Notes: generated from the letters alone by a model not told the origin. Positions 7,322 to 18,365 are shown, counted from the stretch's first letter. The stretch: 64,000 nucleotides of DNA from Gammaproteobacteria bacterium (GCA_017577365.1 PKRJ01000001.1:145096-209095); one strand, 5' to 3'. Translations and numbers: made by a program.

Positions 7322-10045
7322 ATGTCGGCCGACCAGAAACCGCTGATTCTCGTCGACGGCTCGTCCTATCTCTATCGCGCGTTCCATGCGCTGCCGGATC
7401 TGTCGACGAAGGACGGCCAGCCGACCGGCGCGCTGCTCGGCGTGCTGAACATGATCTACAAGCTCATCGACGAGTACGCGCCCGAGCGGATGGCCGTCGT
7501 CTTCGATGCGCCGGGCAAGACGTTCCGCGACGACCTCTACGCGGAGTACAAGGCGAACCGCCCGCCGATGCCGGACGCGCTCGGCGCGCAGATCGAGCCG
7601 CTGATCGATGCCATCGAGAAGATCGGCATTCCGGTGCTGCGCGTGCCCGGTATCGAGGCCGACGACGTCATCGGCACGCTCGCCAAACGCGCGGCGGCTC
7701 GCGGCCTTTCGACCGTGATCTCGACGTCGGACAAAGACATGGCGCAGCTCGTCGACGAGCGCATCAGCCTCGTCGACACGATGCCGCGCCCCGGAAAGAT
7801 CGCGAACGAGCCGATCGACGAGGCGAAGATCAAGGCGAAATTCGGCGTCGGACCGAAACTCATCGTCGACTATCTCGCGCTCGTCGGCGATACCGTCGAC
7901 AACATTCCGGGCGTGAAGGGCGTCGGCGCGAAAACCGCCGCGAGATGGCTCGAGCAATACGGCTCGCTCGACGCGCTGATCGAGCACGCCGACGAGATCC
8001 CCGGGAAGGCGGGCGAAAGCTTGCGTGAGGTGCTCGACCAGCTTCCGCTCTACCGCGAGCTCGCGACGATCCGCTGCGACTGCGATCTCCCGTTCGACGT
8101 CGACGACCTCGCCGTCAGGCCCGCGGACGTCGACGGGCTGCGCGAGCTGTATACCCGGCTCGAACTCGCCTCGCTGATCCGGCGGCGGCTTCCGGAGGGC
8201 GCCTCCGCCGAGCCGCGGCGCACGGAGCCCGAGAAGCCGCGCGACTACGTCACGGTCCTCACGAAGGCCGAGCTCGATGCATGGATCGAGAAGATCGAGG
8301 CGGCCGAGCTCGTCGCGTTCGATACGGAGACGAACGGGCTCGATTACATGCGCGCCGAGCTCGTCGGCTTGTCGTTCGCGGTGAAGGATCACGAGGCGGC
8401 TTATATTCCCGTCGGCCACACGTATCCCGGCGTGCCGGACCAGCTCGACCGCGACTACGTCCTGCGCCGGCTCAAGCCGTGGCTCGAATCCGAGAAGGCG
8501 GCGAAGGTCGGGCATCACCTCAAGTTCGACAGGCACATCCTCGCGCGCTACGGGATCACGCTGCGAGGCGTGCGTCACGACACGATGCTCGAGTCGTACG
8601 TGCTGAACTCGGTGGCAACGCGGCACGATCTCGACTCGATCGCGGCCAAGTATCTCGGCGAGCGCACGATCACGTTCGAGGACGTCTGCGGCCGCGGCGC
8701 GAAGCAGATCACCTTCGACCAGCTCGATCTCGAGAACGCGTGCCGGTATGCCGCCGAGGACGCGGACGTCGCGCTGCGCGCGCATCGAACGCTCTGGCCG
8801 AAGCTCGAGGAGGCCCCCGAGCTCGCCGCGCTCTACTCCGAGCTCGAGGTGCCGCTCGCCGAGGTGCTGTTCGAGATGGAGCATACCGGCGTCATGGTCG
8901 ATGCCGACATGCTGCGTCGGCAGAGCCGCGAGCTCGCCGAGGCGATGGCCGAGACCGAGGCCGCTGCGCACAAGGCGGCCGGCGGACCGTTCAACATCGG
9001 CTCGCCGAAACAGCTCCAGGAGATCCTTTACGACAAGCTCGGGCTCCCCGTTCTCGGCAAGACGCCGGGCGGCCAGCCGTCGACGGCCGAGAGCGTGCTC
9101 GCCGATCTCGCCCAGTCGTACGAGCTGCCGAAGCTGATCCTCGAGTATCGCGCGCTCGCGAAGCTGAAGTCGACGTACACCGACAAGCTGCCGCTCGAGA
9201 TCAACCCCGAGACGGGGCGCATCCACACGTCGTACCACCAGGCGGTCGCCGCGACGGGGCGCCTGTCGTCGGCGGACCCGAACCTGCAGAACATCCCGAT
9301 CCGCACGGCCGAAGGCCGCAAGATCCGGCAGGCCTTCGTCGCGGCGCCCGGCTACCGGCTCGTCGCCGCCGACTACTCGCAGATCGAGCTCAGGATCATG
9401 GCGCACCTCTCGGGCGACGAGGGCCTGCGCGCGGCGTTCGCGGCGCGCGAGGATATCCATCGCGCGACCGCGGCCGAGGTGTTCGGCGTGCCGCTCGACG
9501 AGGTGACCTCGGATCAGCGCCGCTCCGCGAAGGTGATCAATTTCGGCCTGATCTACGGCATGTCGGCGTTCGGGCTCGCGCGTCAGCTCGGCGTCGAGCG
9601 CGGCGAAGCGCAGCGCTACATCGATCTCTATTTTCAGCGCTATCCCGGCGTGAAGCGCTACATGGACGAGATCCGCGAGAAGGCGCGCGAGCAGGGCTAC
9701 GTCTCGACCGTATTCGGAAGACGGCTCTATTTGCCCGAGATCAGGGACCGCAACGCGCAGCGCCGCCAGTACGCGGAGCGCAGCGCGATCAACGCACCGA
9801 TGCAGGGGACCGCGGCCGATATCATCAAACGTGCCATGCTGCGGATTCACGCGTGGCTCAAGAGAAAGCGCGAGGACGCGCGGTTGATCATGCAGGTGCA
9901 CGACGAGCTCGTCCTCGAGGTCCGCGAGGACCGGGCGGAGGCGGTGGCCAGGAAGGTCGCGGAGCTCATGGAGTCGGCCGCCGAGCTTACCGTGCCGCTC
10001 CAGGTCGATATCGGCATCGGCGCGAACTGGGACGAGGCGCACTAG
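7322..10045 (+). CDS. polA: DNA polymerase I
   Basis: Gap filling and Okazaki-primer removal. 907 residues, the normal length, with all three domains: 5'-3' exonuclease (LILVDGSSYLYRAFHALP at the start, GIEADDVIGT near 110), 3'-5' proofreading (VAFDTETNGLDYM, catalytic DTE present), and polymerase (VAADYSQIELR, RRSAKVINFGLIYG, QVHDELVLEV). ATG 7322 is preferred; an in-frame GTG at 7313 would add three residues. It sits 33 bp after lptM and may be read through from the arginine operon. Confidence 0.96.
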   Translation: MSADQKPLILVDGSSYLYRAFHALPDLSTKDGQPTGALLGVLNMIYKLIDEYAPERMAVVFDAPGKTFRDDLYAEYKANRPPMPDALGAQIEPLIDAIEKIGIPVLRVPGIEADDVIGTLAKRAAARGLSTVISTSDKDMAQLVDERISLVDTMPRPGKIANEPIDEAKIKAKFGVGPKLIVDYLALVGDTVDNIPGVKGVGAKTAARWLEQYGSLDALIEHADEIPGKAGESLREVLDQLPLYRELATIRCDCDLPFDVDDLAVRPADVDGLRELYTRLELASLIRRRLPEGASAEPRRTEPEKPRDYVTVLTKAELDAWIEKIEAAELVAFDTETNGLDYMRAELVGLSFAVKDHEAAYIPVGHTYPGVPDQLDRDYVLRRLKPWLESEKAAKVGHHLKFDRHILARYGITLRGVRHDTMLESYVLNSVATRHDLDSIAAKYLGERTITFEDVCGRGAKQITFDQLDLENACRYAAEDADVALRAHRTLWPKLEEAPELAALYSELEVPLAEVLFEMEHTGVMVDADMLRRQSRELAEAMAETEAAAHKAAGGPFNIGSPKQLQEILYDKLGLPVLGKTPGGQPSTAESVLADLAQSYELPKLILEYRALAKLKSTYTDKLPLEINPETGRIHTSYHQAVAATGRLSSADPNLQNIPIRTAEGRKIRQAFVAAPGYRLVAADYSQIELRIMAHLSGDEGLRAAFAAREDIHRATAAEVFGVPLDEVTSDQRRSAKVINFGLIYGMSAFGLARQLGVERGEAQRYIDLYFQRYPGVKRYMDEIREKAREQGYVSTVFGRRLYLPEIRDRNAQRRQYAERSAINAPMQGTAADIIKRAMLRIHAWLKRKREDARLIMQVHDELVLEVREDRAEAVARKVAELMESAAELTVPLQVDIGIGANWDEAH

Positions 10046-10053
10046 CACGCCTT

Positions 10054-10059
10054 TATAAT
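10054..10059 (+). promoter_or_regulatory. Candidate -10 element TATAAT just after polA
   Basis: A perfect TATAAT lies 8 bp after the polA stop codon. No convincing -35 is seen 16-18 bp upstream. It could drive a longer form of the polA-engB spacer transcript. Confidence 0.35.
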
Positions 10060-10134
10060 CAACGCGTTACCGCCCCGAAGCCCGACCGCACGAGCGGTCG
10101 CGCCGGCCGGCCCGAAAAATTTTCGAGCGACGCG

Positions 10135-10161
10135 GAACTTCCGCGAGCCGCCCCGGACTAA
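10135..10161 (+). promoter_or_regulatory. Possible extracytoplasmic-sigma-type promoter for the spacer RNA
   Basis: GGAACTT at 10134-10140 matches the -35 of sigma-E/AlgU promoters (GAACTT). Sixteen bases later is ACTAA, a partial match to the -10 (TCTGA, 3 of 5). GAACTT is also the centre of an odd palindrome CGCGGAACTTCCGCG (10131-10145), so the match could be incidental. Confidence 0.35.
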
Positions 10162-10167
10162 TGGCTC

Positions 10168-10321
10168 AGACGTCCGATGAGGGCGTCCCCGCTATCCTCC
10201 CTAAGCGGGTATTGGTCCCGGATACCCCAACCGGGACGCCCCGGGCATGTCCCCCCCCCTGTAATCCCATGCCCGGGGATCTTTTCTCAAGCCCCGTGGT
10301 TCCCCCCCGGGGCTTCTTTTT
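10168..10321 (+). ncRNA. Candidate small RNA in the polA-engB spacer
   Basis: The spacer holds consecutive stem-loops: CCCGCT/AGCGGG (10188-10209), GTCCCGG/CCGGGAC (10216-10237), a perfect 11-bp stem CCCCGGGCATG/CATGCCCGGGG (10239-10278), and a terminator hairpin with a T tract (10289-10321). The 11-bp stem's loop contains nine consecutive C (10251-10259), a typical single-stranded bait for G-rich ribosome binding sites. In enteric bacteria this same spacer encodes Spot 42 and in Pseudomonas ErsA (known); sequence likeness to either is not evident. The 5' end is inferred from the GAACTT promoter candidate; from the upstream TATAAT it would begin near 10066. Confidence 0.55.
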
Positions 10322-10916
10322 GTCCGGCGCTCGCGTTCGCCGTGACGCCTTCGAACCAGCGGTCGAGAACGGCGCGAGCCTCGTCGACGCCTTGGCCGGT
10401 CAGCGCCGAGAAGACGACGATGAACGAGCCGGGCGGGGCTTCGCGCTGCACGCCGCCGCGCTGCCTGGCCGCTTCGTTGCGGCTGACCTTGTCGGCCTTC
10501 GTCAGCAGCAAGAGCAGCGGCAGCCGGAGCGATTCGGCCCAGTCGAGCATCGTCCGGTCGAGCTCGGTCACGCCGCGGCGGATGTCGAGCGTCACGCAGA
10601 GCCCCTTGAGATTCGGCCGACGCCGGAGGTAGGCGTCGATCAGCCCGCGCCAATGCTCGCGGACGCTCGGCGCGACCTTCGCGAAACCGTATCCCGGCAG
10701 ATCGACGACCCGTCGGCCGGGCGCGACCTCGAAGAAATTCACGAGCTGCGTGCGGCCCGGCGTCTTGCTGACGCGGGCGAGCTTCTTGTCGCCCGTGATC
10801 GCGTTGATCGCACTCGATTTTCCGGAATTCGACCGGCCGACGAACGCGACCTCCGGAACCTCGTCGCGCGGGAACCCGCCGGGCGACGACGCGCTCGTCA
10901 GAAACTTCGCCGCCAT
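10287..10916 (-). CDS. engB: Ribosome biogenesis GTP-binding protein EngB (YsxC/YihA)
   Basis: Essential-type small GTPase for 50S subunit assembly. 209 residues from ATG 10916; an in-frame GTG at 10925 would add three. GTPase motifs are G1 GRSNSGKSS, G3 DLPGYG, G4 TKAD, G5 FSAL. It faces polA tail to tail, with the spacer terminator lying across its stop codon. It is divergent from the cytochrome c4 gene. Confidence 0.95.
   Translation of the reverse strand: MAAKFLTSASSPGGFPRDEVPEVAFVGRSNSGKSSAINAITGDKKLARVSKTPGRTQLVNFFEVAPGRRVVDLPGYGFAKVAPSVREHWRGLIDAYLRRRPNLKGLCVTLDIRRGVTELDRTMLDWAESLRLPLLLLLTKADKVSRNEAARQRGGVQREAPPGSFIVVFSALTGQGVDEARAVLDRWFEGVTANASAGQKEAPGGNHGA
10289..10321 (+). terminator. 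Rho-independent terminator
   Basis: Perfect 8-bp stem AAGCCCCG (10289-10296) / CGGGGCTT (10308-10315), 11-base C-rich loop, then CTTTTT. The T run follows on the + strand only, so it ends the polA-side or spacer transcript and not engB, whose last codons it overlaps. Confidence 0.85.
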
Positions 10917-10973
10917 GATCCACACGCCGTGTCGCCGATCGCCGCTCGAGGCATTTTCATCGCTCCGCTAGTG

Positions 10974-10979
10974 TACAAT
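10974..10979 (+). promoter_or_regulatory. -10 element of the cytochrome c4 gene
   Basis: TACAAT, 5 of 6 to consensus, 57 bp before the cytochrome c4 start; the -35 region is weak. Confidence 0.45.
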
Positions 10980-11036
10980 TCGCGCCGCGCTTCACGCAGA
11001 AGCCTTCAGGGACGTTTTTCGCAAAGCGAGCACGAG

Positions 11037-11723
11037 ATGATCGACGAACCGCGGGGCCGCCGCGCGCGGCCATGGACACTGCTCGCCGCCGTCGCCCTCG
11101 CCGGGGCGGCCGCCGCGGCAATGACGGCGCACGCACAGGAGGGCGTGCAAGGCGACGATACGATCTTCGGCGGCTCGATCGAAGCCGGACGCGAGAAGTC
11201 GGCGACTTGCGCCGCGTGCCACGGCATCGACGGCAACAGCGTGAATCCGCTGTGGCCGAGCCTCGCCGGACAGCATCCGGGCTATATCTACAACCAGCTT
11301 CAGGCGTACAAGAACGGCGAGCGGCAGGATCCGGGCATGGTCGGCTTCGCGCAGAGCATGTCGGATCAGGACATGCGCGACGTCGCGGCCTATTTCTCCT
11401 CGCAGACCTTGACGCCGAAGGGCGCGGATCCCGAGCTCGTCCAGCTCGGCGAGGACATTTATCGCGCCGGCGTTCCCGAGCGCGGGATTCCGGCGTGCAT
11501 CGCGTGCCACGGTCCGGCCGGGAACGGAAACTATCTCGCTTCGTATCCGCGGATCGCCGGCCAGCACGCGGCCTATATGCTGAACACGATGCGCGAGTAC
11601 GCGGCCGGCACGCGCCGCTCGGATGCGAAGTACAACCAGATGATGCGCAACATCGCGAGCCAGCTGCTCGAGGACGAGTTGCGCGCCGTCGTGAACTACG
11701 CGCAGGGGCTGCAGCGGCAGTAG
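11037..11723 (+). CDS. Cytochrome c4, dihaem periplasmic electron carrier
   Basis: 228 residues with an N-terminal export signal (hydrophobic stretch about 13-30, ending AHAQ). Two class I cytochrome c domains follow, with haem sites CAACH (58-62) and CIACH (154-158) and distal methionines in the segments after each. Cytochromes c4 carry electrons to haem-copper oxidases, and two such oxidases lie downstream in this window. The order engB, cytochrome c4, dsbA is the usual gammaproteobacterial one. Confidence 0.93.
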   Translation: MIDEPRGRRARPWTLLAAVALAGAAAAAMTAHAQEGVQGDDTIFGGSIEAGREKSATCAACHGIDGNSVNPLWPSLAGQHPGYIYNQLQAYKNGERQDPGMVGFAQSMSDQDMRDVAAYFSSQTLTPKGADPELVQLGEDIYRAGVPERGIPACIACHGPAGNGNYLASYPRIAGQHAAYMLNTMREYAAGTRRSDAKYNQMMRNIASQLLEDELRAVVNYAQGLQRQ

Positions 11724-11800
11724 CGCGGCCCCCGCGGCGCTCGCGCGCGATCTCCTGGGCGGACCGTGCACGAGCCCATCCGTTCGAACGGAGAGCGCCG

Positions 11801-12550
11801 ATGATCGCGAAACGAGGCCTTCACCATCTGCTCGCGCTGCTCCTCGTCCTCGCAGGATGCGGCACGGGCGACGTCTCGGACCCCGACGTCGAGCGCGAGG
11901 TCCAAGGCGGTCAGGCGACGCTGACGCCGGAGGCGTCCATCGACGAGGACGCGCTCGTCGAGGCGGAAGACGAGCCGGCGTCGGCACGTTTCGAGCTCGG
12001 CGTCCACTACCAGCGGTTGTCGCCGACGCAGCCGACGAGCTCGAGCCCGGAGCAGGTCGAGGTCGCCGAGGTGTTCTGGTACGGCTGCCCGCACTGCAAC
12101 GACTTCGAGCCCTATCTCGCGCGTTGGCTCGCCAGGAAATCGAGCGCGATCGCCTTCGTGCGCATCCCGGCGATGTGGAACGACCTCTTGCGCCTGCACG
12201 CCCGCGCGTACTACACGGCTGAAGCGCTCGGCAAGCTCGACGAGATGCATTCGGCATTCTTCGCCGAGATTCACGAGCGCGGCAATCCCCTCGACTCGCG
12301 CGGCGCGCTCGAGAGGTTCTTCGGCCGCTTCGGCGTCACTCCTGACGAGTTCGCCGAGGCTTTCGACTCGTACGCCGTTCACACGAAGGTTCAGCGCGCC
12401 GAGGAGCTCGCGCGCCGTTATCGCATCACGAGCGTCCCGTCGATCGTCGTCAACGGCAAGTACACGTCGAACGCCACGCTCGCGGGCAGCTACGACGCGC
12501 TGATCGAGCTCATCGACGAGCTCGCAGAGTCGGAACGCCCGCAGCGCTGA
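11801..12550 (+). CDS. dsbA: Thiol:disulfide interchange protein DsbA, lipoprotein form
   Basis: Introduces disulfide bonds into exported proteins. 249 residues. It begins with a lipoprotein signal, LVLAGC (Cys20), followed by an acidic linker of about 60 residues before the DsbA fold, so it is probably membrane-tethered rather than free. Active site CPHC at 96-99 in VFWYGCPHC; the cis-proline loop is TSVPSIVVNGKY. ATG 11801 lies 78 bp after the cytochrome c4 gene, probably co-transcribed. Confidence 0.92.
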   Translation: MIAKRGLHHLLALLLVLAGCGTGDVSDPDVEREVQGGQATLTPEASIDEDALVEAEDEPASARFELGVHYQRLSPTQPTSSSPEQVEVAEVFWYGCPHCNDFEPYLARWLARKSSAIAFVRIPAMWNDLLRLHARAYYTAEALGKLDEMHSAFFAEIHERGNPLDSRGALERFFGRFGVTPDEFAEAFDSYAVHTKVQRAEELARRYRITSVPSIVVNGKYTSNATLAGSYDALIELIDELAESERPQR

Positions 12551-12586
12551 CGCGCGCTCGGAACGCCGCGCGGTCGCGGCGCGTTC

Positions 12587-13513
12587 TCAGAACGGATCCC
12601 GCGGCTCCTGAATGCCGTACGGATCGACGTGAATCAGCACCTCCGCACGCGGGAACGCCTTCCGCACCTCGATCTCGACCTCCTGAGCGATCGCGTGCGC
12701 GTCGAGCAGCGACAGCTTCGGATCGAGCTCGAGGTGAAGCTGGATGAACTCGGTCGATCCCGAGGAGCGCGTGCGCACGTCGTGGTAGCCGAGAACGGCC
12801 GGATGACTCTCGATGATCGCCTCGATGCGCCGCCGCTCGCGGCCGGGCAGCTCGCGGTCGAGCAGCACGTCGAGCGACTCGGTCACGACCTGCTTCACGC
12901 TCCAGAGAATCAGCGCGACGACGAGGAGACCGAGAATCGGATCGAGGATCTCGAGCGAGAACCAATAGCTCACGGCGAGCCCCGCGAGCAGCGCGAGATT
13001 CGTGAGGATATCCGCCGAGTAGTGCACCGCGTCCGCGCTGATCGCGAGCGAACCGGTCCTCGCGATCACGTATCGTTGCAGCCCGTACAGCGCCACCGTG
13101 AGGACCAACGACACGCCGATCGCGCCGAGCGCCGCTCCGGGTGCCTCCAAGGGCTCTGGCGCGAACAGGCGCGCCACGGCCTCGGCGCCGACGTAGAGCG
13201 CGGACGCCGTGATGATCAGCGCCTGGATCAGCCCCGCGACGCCTTCCGACTTGCCGTGGCCGAAGCGATGCTCGTGGTCCGCGGGCGTCAGCGCGACCCG
13301 CACCGCGAGCAGCGTGATCAGCGACGCGACGAGATCGAGCAGCGAATCGGCCAGCGAACCGAGCACGGCGATCGATCCGCTTTCGCGGTACGCCCAGACC
13401 TTGAGCGCGATCAGCGTCAGCGCCGTCGCGACGGATGCGGTGCCGGCGACGCGCATCAGCGCACCCCGTCGGGCGTCTTCGTCCGCGCGGCTCGGCGACG
13501 TCTGCTCGACCAT
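12587..13513 (-). CDS. Cation diffusion facilitator, FieF-type
   Basis: 308-residue inner-membrane divalent metal/proton antiporter (Zn, Fe or Cd likely). About six membrane helices; metal-site pairs appear as SLADSLLDL in helix 2 and SADAVHYSADI in helix 5, followed by a cytosolic domain with HDVRTRSSG and a C-terminal HVDP. FieF-like by length and motifs; the metal is not determinable. ATG 13513 is chosen because the frame upstream has no family sequence. It converges with dsbA; an imperfect GC-rich hairpin lies in the 36-bp gap. Confidence 0.88.
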   Translation of the reverse strand: MVEQTSPSRADEDARRGALMRVAGTASVATALTLIALKVWAYRESGSIAVLGSLADSLLDLVASLITLLAVRVALTPADHEHRFGHGKSEGVAGLIQALIITASALYVGAEAVARLFAPEPLEAPGAALGAIGVSLVLTVALYGLQRYVIARTGSLAISADAVHYSADILTNLALLAGLAVSYWFSLEILDPILGLLVVALILWSVKQVVTESLDVLLDRELPGRERRRIEAIIESHPAVLGYHDVRTRSSGSTEFIQLHLELDPKLSLLDAHAIAQEVEIEVRKAFPRAEVLIHVDPYGIQEPRDPF

Positions 13514-13521
13514 CGAGGACA

Positions 13522-14670
13522 CTATACGGCGACGAGGCGCTCGCTTGCGGCGCGCAACGTCGCCTCCTGCTTCGCGAAGCAGAAGCGCACGAACGTCGCA
13601 CCCGCCGGAGGGTCGGCATAGAAGACGGAGATCGGGATCACGGCCACGCCGTGCTCGATCGTGAGCCGGCGAGCGAAGTCGGTATCGGGCTCGCGCGAGA
13701 TTCGCCCGTAGTCGGCGAGCTGGAAATACGTGCCCTGCGAAGGCGTGAATGCGAAACGCGACGCACGCAGCCGCTCGACGAAGAAATCGCGCTTCTTGCG
13801 ATAGAAGTCCGCGAGCTCGAGATGATGCTCGGGACACTCGCGCATGAAGTCAGCGAGCGCGTGCTGCAACGGCGTGACCGCGGCGAACGTGAGGTACTGG
13901 TGGATTTTCCTGAGCTCCGCGGTCAACGCGCGCGGCGCGACCGCGTAGCCCGTCTTCCAGCCGGTCGCGTGATAAGTCTTGCCGAACGAGAACACCGCGA
14001 ACGACCGCTCGCGGAGCTCCGGATTCGCGAGCACGGACGCATGGCGGCCGTCGAAGACGATGTGCTCGTAGACCTCGTCGCTCAGCACGTAGCAGCCGTA
14101 CGGACGGAGCAGCGCGGCGAGCTCGGCGAGATCGGCCTCGCTGAGGACCGTGCCGCTCGGATTGTGCGGCGTGTTCACGATCACGAGACGCGTGCGGTCC
14201 GACAGCACGGACTCGAGCCGGTCCCACCTCGGCGTGAACGAAGGCGTCTCGAGCGGCACGTGGATCGTCTTGCCGCCCGCGAGCGCGACGGCCGGCTCGT
14301 AGGAATCGTAGGCCGGGTCGAAGACCACGACCTCGTCGCCCGCGCGCACGACCGCGTGGATCGCGGCGAAGAGCGCCTCGGTCGCGCCCGGCGTGATCGT
14401 GATCTCGGATTCGGGGTCGGCGTGCACCGCATAGAGATCGCGCAGCTTCTCCGCGATCGCTTCCCGCAGCGCCATGACTCCCGCCATCGGCGCATACTGG
14501 TTGCGGCCGTCTCGCAAGTGCTTCTCGACGAGCTCGACGAGCCGCGCGGGCGGTTGAAAATCCGGGAAACCTTGTGACAGGTTAATGGCTCCGTGCTGCT
14601 CGGCCAGCTGCGACATCACGGTGAAGATCGTCGTGCCGACGTTCGGCAGTTTCGATTCGAGCAGACTCAT
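13522..14670 (-). CDS. PLP-dependent aminotransferase, methionine aminotransferase (YbdL) type
   Basis: 382-residue fold-type I aminotransferase. INLSQGFPDF near the N-terminus, NTPHNPSGTV mid-protein, LSDEVYEHIVFDG, and the cofactor lysine in SFGKTYHATGWKTG, the form typical of YbdL-like enzymes that transaminate methionine or aromatic acids. The substrate cannot be fixed from sequence. It ends 8 bp before the efflux gene on the same strand. Confidence 0.85.
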   Translation of the reverse strand: MSLLESKLPNVGTTIFTVMSQLAEQHGAINLSQGFPDFQPPARLVELVEKHLRDGRNQYAPMAGVMALREAIAEKLRDLYAVHADPESEITITPGATEALFAAIHAVVRAGDEVVVFDPAYDSYEPAVALAGGKTIHVPLETPSFTPRWDRLESVLSDRTRLVIVNTPHNPSGTVLSEADLAELAALLRPYGCYVLSDEVYEHIVFDGRHASVLANPELRERSFAVFSFGKTYHATGWKTGYAVAPRALTAELRKIHQYLTFAAVTPLQHALADFMRECPEHHLELADFYRKKRDFFVERLRASRFAFTPSQGTYFQLADYGRISREPDTDFARRLTIEHGVAVIPISVFYADPPAGATFVRFCFAKQEATLRAASERLVAV

Positions 14671-14688
14671 GACCGGAACGCTTCCGCC

Positions 14689-14901
14689 ATGCTTTCCAAG
14701 ATTCTGATCACGATCGGGCTCGTGATTCTCGCGATCGGCCTGCTGCTGCACTTCGCGCCCGGCGTGCTCGGCTGGTTCGGCCGTCTGCCCGGCGACATCG
14801 ACATCGAGCGGGGCAACACGCGGTTCTTCTTCCCGATCACGTCGATGATCATCGTCAGCATCGTGCTCACGCTGATCGTGAACCTCTTTTTCCGCCGCTG
14901 A
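14689..14901 (+). CDS. DUF2905 small inner-membrane protein
   Basis: 70 residues, two membrane helices (about 2-22 and 45-66) joined by the conserved loop GRLPGDIDIERGNTRFFFP, which defines DUF2905. Function unknown. ATG 14689 is preferred over upstream starts because the family begins here. Divergent from the aminotransferase with only 18 bp between starts. Confidence 0.85.
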   Translation: MLSKILITIGLVILAIGLLLHFAPGVLGWFGRLPGDIDIERGNTRFFFPITSMIIVSIVLTLIVNLFFRR

Positions 14902-14946
14902 CCCGCTCGGGCGCCGCCTGCGGAAACGGTTCGAATCGATCGAGGC

Positions 14947-16865
14947 TCAGCGGGCGCGCGCTGCCACCCGATAGAGCGCCGCGGCGATCAGTCCGATCAC
15001 GACGATACCGGCGAATGCCGGCAGCGTGAAGCCGAGCGCGATCACGTCGGGATCGTTCGCGAGCACGATCGGTATCGCCATGAGGATGCCGATCAGCGCC
15101 TCGCCGGTGATCAGCCCCGCAGCGAACAGCATGCCGTGCCGCGCGCCGGCATTCGTCGCCCCTTGGCGCCTTCGCGCCCGCTCCGCGAACGCGGCGATCA
15201 GCCCGCCCGCGAGGATCGGCACCGACAGCTCGAGCGGCAAGTAGATGCCGACCGCGACCGCGAGCACCGGCGCGCGCCACGCCGAGCCGCGCCGCTTGAG
15301 ATGCTCGTCGACGGCGATGATCGCGATGCCGATCGCCGCGCCGTACGCGACCATGTTCCACGGCAAGCCGCCGCGGAAGACGCCCTGCGCGACCGAAGCC
15401 ATCAACGTCGCCTGGGGCGCGCTCAGCGAGTTCGGGCGCTCGGGCGTCGGCGCGCCGATTCCGTACGCGTCGAGGAGAAGATTCAGGATCGGCGCCATCA
15501 CGAGCACCGCGGACACCACGCCGACGCCTTGCATGATCTGCTGGCGCCACGGCGTGGCGCCGACGAGGTATCCGGTCTTCAGGTCCTGCATGTTGTCGCC
15601 GCCGATTGCGGCCGCGCAGCATACGACGGCACCGACCATGATCGCCGCGGCCGCGCCGCCTTCGCCTCGCCCCATCAGCATCAGCAAGAGCAGTGACGTG
15701 AACAGGAGCGTCGCGATCGTCACGCCGGAGATCGGATTGTTCGACGAGCCGACGAGACCGGCCATATACGCGGCGACGGCGGAGAAGAGAAAGCCCGCTA
15801 CGAGCATCACGAGCGTCATCGCGAGCGCCACGCCGACCGTGCCGACGACGGCCTGATACAACGCGAACAGCGGCAGCGTCAGCACCGCGATCGCGATCAG
15901 CACGACGCGCATCGGCGCATCGTGCTCGCGATGATCGTAGACCGCGGCCGCGCCGACGCTTCGCGGCGCGCCCTTGAGCCCCGCGACGATGCCGCCGAAC
16001 AGCGATCCGCGCATCGAGGCGAGCGCCCAGATGCCGCCGACGAGCATCGCGCCGACGCCGAGATAGCGGATCTGCGTCGACCAGATCTGGAACGCGAGAT
16101 CCGTCGCCGATGCCCCCGATGCGAAAGACTCGGCGAGCGGCGAGCCCGGCGCGAGCGCGAACGTCGAGTAGAGCGGAATCGCGACGTACCACGAGATCGC
16201 GCCGCCCAAGAACACGAGCACCGCGATATTGAGCCCGACGATGAAGCCCACGCTGATCAGCGCCGGCGACAGATTCGAGCCGACGTACGCGATCGTGCTC
16301 GAGCCGACGTACGTCGCCGATTGCGCCGTCGCGGGCCAAAGCCGAAGCCCCGTCTCGGCGAGCTTCGCGAGCGCGCCGACGATCGCCGCGCCGCCGAGAT
16401 AGAGGGCCCCGCGGCTCGGATCCTCGCCGACCTTGAGCACCTCGGCAGTGGCCGTGCCTTCGGGATACGCGAGCTTCAGGTCGACGATGAGCGAGCGCCG
16501 CAGCGGAATCGTGAACGCGACGCCGAGCAGGCCGCCTATGCCTGCGATGATCGCCACCCACGCGTAGTCGAACGCGTCCCAGTACTCGAGCATGATCAGC
16601 GCCGGCAACGTGAAGATCACGCCCGCGGCGAGCGATTCGCCGGCCGACGCTGCAGTCTGCACGACGTTGTTCTCGAGGATGTTCGAATCCCGAAAAAAAC
16701 GCAGGACGGCCATCGAGATCACGGCCGCCGGGATCGAAGCTGACACCGTGAGACCGGCGAAGAGCCCGAGATAAGCATTCGCGCCCGCGAGCACCATGGA
16801 CAGCACGATGCCGAGCGCAATCGCCTTGAAGGTCAGCTGGGGTAACGGATCGGGGATTCGGCTCG

Positions 16866-16869
<4 letters not shown>
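14947..16869 (-). CDS. OPT-family oligopeptide transporter
   Basis: 640-residue inner-membrane protein with about 14-16 hydrophobic segments, including AGANAYLGLFAGLTVSASIPAAVI and the SSNNPISGVTIATLL segment typical of bacterial OPT transporters. Members take up oligopeptides or metal-peptide conjugates; the substrate is unknown. The GTG start at 16869 overlaps the stop of the POT gene (GTGA), so the two peptide transporters are translationally coupled. Confidence 0.9.

Positions 16870-18365
<1,496 letters not shown>

Noticed and set aside
6998..10048. A 1016-codon open frame opposite polA
   Set aside because: Arg- and Asp-rich low-complexity translation, no motif, and polA on the other strand is clearly real; high GC keeps shadow frames open.
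14925..14945. tRNA-like GGTTCGAATC
   Set aside because: No clover-leaf arms around it; it lies in a gene spacer of 45 bp.
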